A stretch of 64,000 nt of DNA from Salinicola socius. Its GTDB lineage: Bacteria > Pseudomonadota > Gammaproteobacteria > Pseudomonadales > Halomonadaceae. A program made the position numbers and the translations under genes. Shown here one piece after another: positions 57,957 to 64,000 of the stretch (within the stretch, counting starts at the first letter, position 1; each line of letters begins with the position of its first letter). The stretch lies in contig NZ_MSDO01000023.1 in NCBI RefSeq assembly GCF_001937195.1, positions 1 to 64,000 on the forward strand, given 5' to 3'. The notes under the pieces are model-generated. The model was not told where the DNA came from. It did no database searches and was given only the letters and a program-made list of their open reading frames with translations.

Positions 57957-58982
57957 TCATGCCGCGACAGCTCGAGGGCGCGGCATCGGCAGATGGCGCT
58001 TGAGCTGTCGCGAGAACTTCTTCTCCACGAACTCGAAGCTGAGCCACGAGCAGACCGCGATGATCGGCAGGCAGATCGCCAGCGCCAGGTAAGGACTGAG
58101 ACCGAACTGCTCGGTCAGCACGTAGTTTCCCGACCACAGCACGATCACGTGGAGCAGGTAGGTGGAGTAGGACCAATCCCCCATCGCCTTGAACACGCGA
58201 TTGTCGCCGATACGCGACTCCAGTCCGATGAACGCGATGACCAGTAGCGCACTGGGCAGGCCCCAGGCAAAAAAGCGCTTGGCTCCCGAGGGATCGTCGA
58301 AGCACAGAATGGTCGCGGTGCTGGCAACTGCCAGTGCCAAGGGCCACCAGCGGCCCCCGGGAATGCCGCAGCGGGTGTAGACGGCACCGATCCCCAGGCC
58401 GAGCAGGAACTGGAAGATGATCGGATCGGTATAGAAGTTGCTGATGAACGGTTGATGCGCGAATAGCGTGTTGATGACCACGATGGTCAGTACCACGGCC
58501 CACAGCCGCCACTCGCGTTTGAGCATCAGCGAAGCGGCGAAGACGAGATAGAACAGCATCTCGAAGTTGAGGGTCCAGCCGACCGGCAAGATCGGATAGT
58601 AGCCGTAGCCGGCCGGGTTTTCGGTGGGAATGAAGAACAGCGACAGGATCAACGGCTTCAGGCCCAGGCCGTACTCGGGCATGACGTCGCTGGCAAAATA
58701 GATGACCAGCGCGGTGATGGCGGTGTAGAGCCAGTAGGCGGGAACGATTCTGACGACGCGATGCAGCAGAAACTGTGGCGTCGTCAGCCGCTTGCCACGA
58801 CTCGAAACCGTGATGACGAAGCCGCTGATGACGAAGAAGATATCCACACCCACCTGGCCACGGGTGGAAAACAGATATTCGACCCAATTATCCGCCTTGA
58901 AACCGAAAAATACCTGCATGAAGTGATGAAAGACGACGATCCACGCCGCCAGGGCTCGTAGCGCCTGTACTGAAATCAGCAT
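57957..58982 (-). CDS. Acyltransferase 3 family membrane protein (OafA/OatA-like)
   Basis: 341 residues, about ten hydrophobic segments. It begins with the family signature QALRALAAWIVVFHHFMQVF (the R-x10-H pattern of the active site) and continues with GVDIFFVISGFVITVSS and RVVRIVPAYWLYT. These proteins transfer acetyl or other acyl groups to lipopolysaccharide, peptidoglycan or exopolysaccharide sugars at the inner membrane. The acceptor is unknown. No polysaccharide genes are next to it; it converges on pnp. Confidence 0.88.
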   Translation of the reverse strand: MLISVQALRALAAWIVVFHHFMQVFFGFKADNWVEYLFSTRGQVGVDIFFVISGFVITVSSRGKRLTTPQFLLHRVVRIVPAYWLYTAITALVIYFASDVMPEYGLGLKPLILSLFFIPTENPAGYGYYPILPVGWTLNFEMLFYLVFAASLMLKREWRLWAVVLTIVVINTLFAHQPFISNFYTDPIIFQFLLGLGIGAVYTRCGIPGGRWWPLALAVASTATILCFDDPSGAKRFFAWGLPSALLVIAFIGLESRIGDNRVFKAMGDWSYSTYLLHVIVLWSGNYVLTEQFGLSPYLALAICLPIIAVCSWLSFEFVEKKFSRQLKRHLPMPRPRAVAA

Positions 58983-59135
58983 CCTTACTTATCCTGCCCA
59001 TGAACTCCCAAGACGCTCTATGGGAAGGGCAGCAAGCGAAAAAGTTCGGTGGTTTTACACAAAATGACAAAACGGTGTTTCTGAATCGGCCACTCCGCAA
59101 GGTTGGTGAGCGCCTCGGTTAGCGTTCGGTCGCGA

Positions 59136-60092
59136 TCACAGCTTGCGTAACGCGACCTGTTCCACCAGGTGGTCACGGCCCTTGCGCAGGATCAGATCGG
59201 CACGAGGGCGGGTGGGCAGAATGTTCTCGCGCAGGTTGCGTCGATTGATATCCCGCCATAGCCCTTCGGCGATCTCCACGGCCTCGCTTTCGCCGATCTG
59301 AGCATAGCGATGGAAGAACGAATCGGCGTTCTGGAAGGCGGTCTGTCGCAGCAGCTTGAAGCGTTCCAGATACCACTCGTGAATATGATTCTCCTCGGCA
59401 TCGATGTAGATCGAGAAGTCGAAGAAATCCGACACGAACGGCACCATCTTGCCGTCCTCCGGCAGGTCGCGGACCTGTAGCACGTTGATGCCTTCGACGA
59501 TCAGGATGTCGGGGCGATCGACGGTCTGGTATTCATGTTCGCGCACGTCGTAGGTCAGGTGCGAATAGAGCGGCGCCTGAACGTTGCGCGCTCCGGCCTT
59601 GATCCAGGACAAGAAGCGCAGCAGGGCGCCGATATCGTAACTCTCCGGAAAGCCCTTGCGAGCCATCAGGTCCCTGTCGCGTAACGTGGCATTGGGGTAG
59701 AGAAAACCATCGGTCGTGACCAGGTCGACCTTGGGGCTGGAAGGCCAGCGTGCCAGCAGCTCCTTGAGAATGCGTGACGTGGTCGATTTTCCCACGGCGA
59801 CGGAACCGGCGATGCCGATGATGAACGGCGTCTTCTGGGTGTCGTCGATATCCAGGAACCGCTTGCGCTGGGCGTAAAGCCGCTGGCTCGCTTCGACATA
59901 GGACGAGAGCAGGCGCGACAGCGACAGGTAGATCCGCCGTACCTCGCCCAGATCGATCGGATCGTTGAGCGAACGCAGCCGCTGCAACTCCTCGGCGGAG
60001 AGGGTCTGCGGCGTGTCGGCTCGAAATTCGGCCCACTGCTCGGCCGTGTAGAACTGATACGGGGAGAAGGGGTCCGGTCTCAATTGGTTCAT
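59136..60092 (-). CDS. coaA: Pantothenate kinase type I
   Basis: 318 residues; E. coli CoaA has 316. The P-loop is GSVAVGKS at 96-103, followed by [15 protein letters not shown], the GFPESYD segment and [13 protein letters not shown]. It phosphorylates pantothenate, the first committed step of coenzyme A synthesis, and is normally inhibited by CoA. It follows panB, panC and the GNAT gene on the same strand, so pantothenate making and use are grouped. Confidence 0.96.
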   Translation of the reverse strand: MNQLRPDPFSPYQFYTAEQWAEFRADTPQTLSAEELQRLRSLNDPIDLGEVRRIYLSLSRLLSSYVEASQRLYAQRKRFLDIDDTQKTPFIIGIAGSVAVGKSTTSRILKELLARWPSSPKVDLVTTDGFLYPNATLRDRDLMARKGFPESYDIGALLRFLSWIKAGARNVQAPLYSHLTYDVREHEYQTVDRPDILIVEGINVLQVRDLPEDGKMVPFVSDFFDFSIYIDAEENHIHEWYLERFKLLRQTAFQNADSFFHRYAQIGESEAVEIAEGLWRDINRRNLRENILPTRPRADLILRKGRDHLVEQVALRKL

Positions 60093-60142
60093 CGTGTCTC
60101 TTCTACTGTCGAGCCGGCGGCGTCACCACGACGCGGCAGAGG

Positions 60143-60637
60143 CTAGAGGTCTGCACTGTCGCCATTGATGGCAAATTGTCTCAGCTGCATCGGCTGAATG
60201 CCACGCGTGTCGATCGCGCCTTGGTTGACGAAGCCCAATCGCCGATAGAGATCGATCGCTGGCTGGTTGTCGGCGAAGACATTGAGCGTGATGCGCTCGG
60301 CGCGACGCTGACGCGCCTCCGCCAGCAATCGTCGGCACAGCACCTCGCCCAGCCCCCTTCGCCGTTGCGCCGGGGAGACGATGATCCGGGCCAGATGATA
60401 GTGGCGTTCACCCTTGATGACGAGCTGGCCGAAGGCGGCCGGCCGGGACTCGGATTCGAGACAGAATGAAATCGAGTTCGGATTGGGTCCATCGATTTCC
60501 CGCCACAGCGTGTTGCCATCCGTCGGCCACGAGAGGCCTGGTCCGGCCCAGCGTTCCAGCGCCGCTGGCGTCTCGATCCATCCTGCGATAGGTGTCAGGT
60601 CCGTCGGCAGCGCCGGGCGCCAGCGAGCATCAGCCAT
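60143..60637 (-). CDS. GNAT-family N-acetyltransferase
   Basis: 164 residues. The acetyl-CoA-binding motif A is clear (HLARIIVSPAQRRRGLGEVLCRRLLAEA), and motif B follows (LNVFADNQPAIDLYRRLGFVNQG). It overlaps panC by 8 bases and lies just ahead of coaA, so it belongs to the pantothenate/CoA transcription unit. Its substrate is unknown. Because it binds acetyl-CoA it could sense CoA supply, as PanZ does with PanD, but it does not look like PanZ and no panD is present. Confidence 0.85.
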   Translation of the reverse strand: MADARWRPALPTDLTPIAGWIETPAALERWAGPGLSWPTDGNTLWREIDGPNPNSISFCLESESRPAAFGQLVIKGERHYHLARIIVSPAQRRRGLGEVLCRRLLAEARQRRAERITLNVFADNQPAIDLYRRLGFVNQGAIDTRGIQPMQLRQFAINGDSADL

Positions 60638-61505
60638 GGCGGGTGCCGGCGTCAGGAGAGCGAAACGTGACGGCGAGATTGTCGATCAAGCGCGTCGACC
60701 CGAGATAGACCGCGCCCAGCAGGCGGCCTTCGCGATGCTTCGCGGCATCGAATGGCGCCAGCAATGGTCCGCGGAGTTCCAGATAGTCGAGTCGAAAGCC
60801 GGCTTCCTGCAGCGCCTGCGTGGCATCCGCCAGCGCGGTGCCGGGCGACTGGCCGCTGGACAGCGCATCGCGGCAGCGCGATAGCATCAGGTGGAAGGTG
60901 GGCGCCAGCGCACGGTCGCTCGCGGTGAGATAGCCGTTGCGCGAAGAGAGCGCAAGACCGTCTTCGGCTCGAACGGTGGGCACGCCGACGATCTCGATCG
61001 GGAAGTGAAGGTCGGCGACCAGCTTGCGTATGACGGCCAGCTGCTGGAAGTCCTTCTCGCCAAAACAGGCGATGTCCGGCTGGATGAGATGAAACAGCAG
61101 CGACACCACTGTGGCGACGCCATCGAAGTGGCCGACGCGAGTTCCCCCGCAAAGCCCCTCGGAAATGTCCGGCACGTGGATCGTCGTCTGTGACTCGAGG
61201 CCACCGGGATAGAGCGTCTCGACACTGGGGACGAACAGCACATCGCAGCCGCGTGTCGCCAGCTGCTCGCGATCGTCATCGAGCGTGCGCGGGTACTGGC
61301 CAAAATCCTCGCCTGCGCCGAACTGCAGCGGATTGACGAACAGCGTGGCAACGACCACATCGGCCAACGCTCGGGCGCGATCGACAAGGCTCAGGTGGCC
61401 CTCGTGCAGGTTGCCCATGGTCGGAACCAGCGCGATGCGCCGGCCGGCGATCCGGTGCTCACGCAGGGTTTCACGCAGTGGCGCGATCTCGTGCAACGTC
61501 TGCAT
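60630..61505 (-). CDS. panC: Pantothenate synthetase (pantoate-beta-alanine ligase)
   Basis: 291 residues. It has the nucleotidyl-transferase signature PTMGNLHEGHLSLV, then FGEKDFQQLAVIRKLVADL and LALSSRNGYLT, all typical. It joins pantoate and beta-alanine using ATP. Its ATG overlaps the panB stop (TGATG), and its end overlaps the GNAT gene by 8 bases. Confidence 0.96.
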   Translation of the reverse strand: MQTLHEIAPLRETLREHRIAGRRIALVPTMGNLHEGHLSLVDRARALADVVVATLFVNPLQFGAGEDFGQYPRTLDDDREQLATRGCDVLFVPSVETLYPGGLESQTTIHVPDISEGLCGGTRVGHFDGVATVVSLLFHLIQPDIACFGEKDFQQLAVIRKLVADLHFPIEIVGVPTVRAEDGLALSSRNGYLTASDRALAPTFHLMLSRCRDALSSGQSPGTALADATQALQEAGFRLDYLELRGPLLAPFDAAKHREGRLLGAVYLGSTRLIDNLAVTFRSPDAGTRHG

Positions 61506-62296
61506 CAGAAGCAGTGCTCCTCGGCTGGGAAGCGGCGGGATTTGACTGCCTCGTCGTAGGCGCCAAACGCCGCTTCGATGCTCTCCTGGCCTTTCAGGAA
61601 ATTCTGCACGAAACGGGGCACGTAGCCGCTGCTCAGGCCCAGCGTGTCGTGCATGACCAAAATCTGTCCATCCACGTCCGGCCCGGCGCCGATCCCGATG
61701 ACAGGAGCGTCGACGGCCTCACGCACGGCCCGGCCGACGACTCGAGGCACGCACTCGAGCAGGATCACTGACGCGCCGGCCTCGACCAGCAGCCGGGCGT
61801 CCTGGACGATGCGCTCTGCATCGTCGGCGGCCTTGCCCTGGACCTTGAAGCCTCCCAGCTGGTGGACACTTTGCGGGGTCAAGCCGAGGTGTGCGCAGAC
61901 CGGCACGCCGCGACGCGAGAGTTCGCGAATGCCGTCGGCCATCCACGCCTCGCCCTCGATCTTGATCAGCTCGGCACCGGCGCGCATCAATTCGCCGGCG
62001 TCGCGCAGCAGCTGGCCGGTATCGGCGTTGCTCATGAACGGCAGATCGACCATCAGCAGGCTTCGCTGCTTGCCACGCGCCACGCACTTCGTGTGATAAC
62101 GGATGTCTTCCAGCGTGACCGGCAGGGTGCTGGCGTGGCCCTGTAGCACCATGCCCAGCGAATCGCCGACCAGCAGCACATCGATTCCGGCCGAATCGGC
62201 ACAGCGCGCCAGGGTGGCGTCGTAGGCGGTCAGGCAACTGAAAGCTTCTCCGCGCGCCTTGCAGTCGCGCAGCGTATTGAGGGTGACACGCTTCAT
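61505..62296 (-). CDS. panB: Ketopantoate hydroxymethyltransferase
   Basis: 263 residues from ATG 62296; E. coli PanB has 264. Conserved CLTAYDATLARCADSAG, LLVGDSLGMVLQG, AGAELIKIEGE and HLGLTPQSVHQLGG are present. It adds the hydroxymethyl group from methylenetetrahydrofolate to 2-oxoisovalerate. The frame is open further upstream, but the added part is low in family similarity. Its stop overlaps panC. Confidence 0.96.
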   Translation of the reverse strand: MKRVTLNTLRDCKARGEAFSCLTAYDATLARCADSAGIDVLLVGDSLGMVLQGHASTLPVTLEDIRYHTKCVARGKQRSLLMVDLPFMSNADTGQLLRDAGELMRAGAELIKIEGEAWMADGIRELSRRGVPVCAHLGLTPQSVHQLGGFKVQGKAADDAERIVQDARLLVEAGASVILLECVPRVVGRAVREAVDAPVIGIGAGPDVDGQILVMHDTLGLSSGYVPRFVQNFLKGQESIEAAFGAYDEAVKSRRFPAEEHCF

Positions 62297-62500
62297 GCTT
62301 TCTCTCCCATGGATGGCGAGACCGCCGGCCGACATCGGCTGCCTCGCCCGATACCGCCGCGTGGGGCTACGAGTTAACGCATTCTGAGGCGGGTGCGGAG
62401 CCGAGTGCGAGCGGCTGTCGAGCAGGGAGTGTAATGGGTTGTCGACAAGACGCAACACGACGTTGGCGGCATGGGGGCTTCATGGATCGGCACACCCGAT

Positions 62501-62998
62501 TCATGGTGTCAGCCGAGTCAGCGTCTGGTCCGAGAGCCTGGCGGCAAGAGTCAGCGGCGATTGGCCATCGATGGAGAGCGTCGGGGCAATTTCAGCCAGC
62601 GGTTCGAGCACGAATCGGCGATGGCGCATCTGCGGGTGGGGCAGCGTCAGGCGGGGCGAGTGTCGCTCGAGGCCCGCATACCACAACAGATCCAGATCCA
62701 GCGTGCGCGGCCCCCAGTGGCGATTGCGCACCCGGCGATGGCGCTGCTCGAGCGCCTGGAGCTGATCGAGTAGCGCCAGCGGCGAGAGCCGGGTGCGGAT
62801 CGCGGCGACGGCGTTGATGAAATCGGGCTGATCCTGCGGGCCGACGGGAGCACTGGTATAGAGCGACGAGCGTGCGACGCACTCGCTCAGAGGCAGCGAC
62901 CCCAGGGCCGAAAGCGCTCGTTCCAGCTGATCCCGTGGCGCTTCCAGATTGCTGCCGAGGCCAATGTAGGCCAGGGCCGGGCGCTGGCGTTCAGTCAT
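62501..62998 (-). CDS. folK: HPPK, 2-amino-4-hydroxy-6-hydroxymethyldihydropteridine diphosphokinase
   Basis: 165 residues from ATG 62998, overlapping the pcnB stop by 8 bases. The motifs are YIGLGSNLEAP, PQDQPDFINAV, the catalytic GPRTLDLDLL and PHPQMRHRRFVLEPLAEI. It transfers pyrophosphate from ATP to the pterin in folate synthesis. The upstream extension lies inside the pcnB tail. A 204-base gap separates it from panB. Confidence 0.95.
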   Translation of the reverse strand: MTERQRPALAYIGLGSNLEAPRDQLERALSALGSLPLSECVARSSLYTSAPVGPQDQPDFINAVAAIRTRLSPLALLDQLQALEQRHRRVRNRHWGPRTLDLDLLWYAGLERHSPRLTLPHPQMRHRRFVLEPLAEIAPTLSIDGQSPLTLAARLSDQTLTRLTP

Positions 62999-64000
62999 CC
63001 AGCGTCGGAGGGGTCGGCTTGTTGGTCGGACGCCGGCGCTTGCGCGGGCGGCGTCGGCGCGGCTTGGAACCAGGCCCGGCAGCGGGGGTGGCAGCGTTGC
63101 CGCCACCGGTAGTTGCCATCAGCTCCCGCTGGCCCTCTTCGTCGGCCTGCTGGAACTGGGTCCACCATTCGCCGAGCCCGGGGGATATCTCGCCAGCTTC
63201 CTCACGCAGCAGCAGGAAGTCATAGGCAGCCCGAAAACGCGGATGTTCCAGTGTCTGGAATACCCGACGCCCGCGGCGGCGAGGGAGCTGCTGCTGCAGA
63301 TCCCAGATGTCGCGCATCGGCATGCTGAAGCGCTTGGGAATCGAGGTATGCTGCAGCTGCCGAGTGATGACCTGTTGCGCCGCGGCCTGTTGTGCCGGGA
63401 TGTCCGGCAGGTCCTGCTCGTGGGCGACACGCAGCGTGCGTTGCTGTACGCAGGGCCATAGCAGGGCACCAAACAGAAACGCGGGCGTAACCGGCCGATC
63501 CTGGGCAATCCGCGCATCGGTATTGGCCAGCGCCTGTTCGACGAGCGCGACCGCCCAGGGCTGCTGGTCGAGCACTTCATCGCTTTCCGGAAACAGCATG
63601 GCGAACAGCCCGCGTTCACGCAGTACGCGAAAGCTCTGCAGGGCGTGGCCTGACAGAAACAGCTTGAGCACTTCCTCGAACAGTCTTGCCGGGGGAATCT
63701 GCAGCAACAGCGGGGCCAGTTCGCGGATCGGTGCCTCGGTCTCCTCGGCGATCCGAAAATCGAGCTTGGCGGCGAAACGGGCCGCTCGCAGCATGCGTAC
63801 CGGATCTTCGCGATAGCGGGTTTCCGGATCACCGATCATGCGCAGAACGCGGTCCTCGAGATCCTGAAGGCCGCCAGTCCAATCGTGGATCGCGAAATCG
63901 GTGACGCTGTAATAAAGCGCGTTGACGGTGAAGTCGCGGCGGATCGCGTCCTCTTCGACGCTGCCCCAGACATTGTCGCGGAGCAGCAAGCCTTCATCCG
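62991..64000 (-). CDS. pcnB: Poly(A) polymerase I, 5' end outside the window
   Basis: The frame runs off the right edge; about 336 residues of the C-terminal part are visible. It shows the class II nucleotidyltransferase region EEDAIRRDFTVNALYY, then DPVRMLRAARFAAKL, as in PcnB and the tRNA CCA enzymes. The very basic tail (Arg/Lys-rich, about residues 306-325 of the visible part) is typical of PcnB and helps RNA binding. It polyadenylates RNA and promotes decay, a function shared in pathway with pnp nearby. The linkage to folK and pan genes is conserved in gammaproteobacteria. Confidence 0.93.
   Translation of the reverse strand, partial: DEGLLLRDNVWGSVEEDAIRRDFTVNALYYSVTDFAIHDWTGGLQDLEDRVLRMIGDPETRYREDPVRMLRAARFAAKLDFRIAEETEAPIRELAPLLLQIPPARLFEEVLKLFLSGHALQSFRVLRERGLFAMLFPESDEVLDQQPWAVALVEQALANTDARIAQDRPVTPAFLFGALLWPCVQQRTLRVAHEQDLPDIPAQQAAAQQVITRQLQHTSIPKRFSMPMRDIWDLQQQLPRRRGRRVFQTLEHPRFRAAYDFLLLREEAGEISPGLGEWWTQFQQADEEGQRELMATTGGGNAATPAAGPGSKPRRRRPRKRRRPTNKPTPPTLDD

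Overview
The window is a high-GC gammaproteobacterial chromosome segment. The gene order pcnB-folK-panB-panC, the GlpDFK set, the tripartite tricarboxylate transporter, the OsmC-YcaO fusion and an AcdS/AcdR pair together suggest a Halomonadaceae member (Halomonas, Salinicola or Kushneria type) or a close relative. That is an inference from gene content and protein similarity recalled from memory; no search was run.

Layout. 1-6815 is a type VI secretion payload module: the VgrG tail, a DUF4123 adaptor, a MIX-motif VasX-like membrane effector and two tandem DUF6708 membrane proteins that are probably immunity proteins. 7182-14604 is a LacI-controlled catabolic operon on the divergent strand: TctCBA-type transporter, an enolase-superfamily acid-sugar dehydratase/racemase and an alkaline-phosphatase-superfamily phosphodiesterase, with two matching LacI-type operators. 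14635-20395 holds a LysR/MdaB-type pair, a RES/Xre toxin-antitoxin pair, a decayed D-lactate dehydrogenase gene, a Tat-exported PhoD and a GFA protein. 20396-26878 holds OsmC-YcaO and glpD-glpF-glpK with GlpR-like half-sites. 27335-27993 is higBA behind a 39-bp palindrome. 28109-30254 has an Ldh-family dehydrogenase and a ProX-like binding protein. 30481-36285 is dppABCDF and 36338-40577 is a convergent ugpBAEC-type operon; a usp gene and an SbmA/BacA-type transporter follow.

42841-47860 is a GntR-controlled amidohydrolase/SLC13-permease pair plus an M14 peptidase-like protein; 47878-51158 holds an amidase and the divergent acdS/acdR pair (ACC deaminase and its Lrp-type regulator). 51333-55488 encodes a complete D-glucarate to 2-oxoglutarate route (gudD, KDG dehydratase, ketoglutarate semialdehyde dehydrogenase). 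From 55762 the window becomes housekeeping: pnp, an acyltransferase, coaA, a GNAT enzyme, panC, panB, folK and the 3' part of pcnB.

Most of the accessory part is solute uptake plus catabolism (tripartite tricarboxylates, glycerol, glycerol-3-phosphate, peptides, betaine, glucarate, ACC), each set with a local or predicted regulator. The most unusual signals are small: a 145-bp TA-flanked inverted-repeat element whose 89-bp structured core recurs between dppB and dppC with covarying stem bases, and a core-less 47-bp derivative whose insertion supplies the stop codon of usp. No tRNA, rRNA, CRISPR array or intact insertion sequence was seen.
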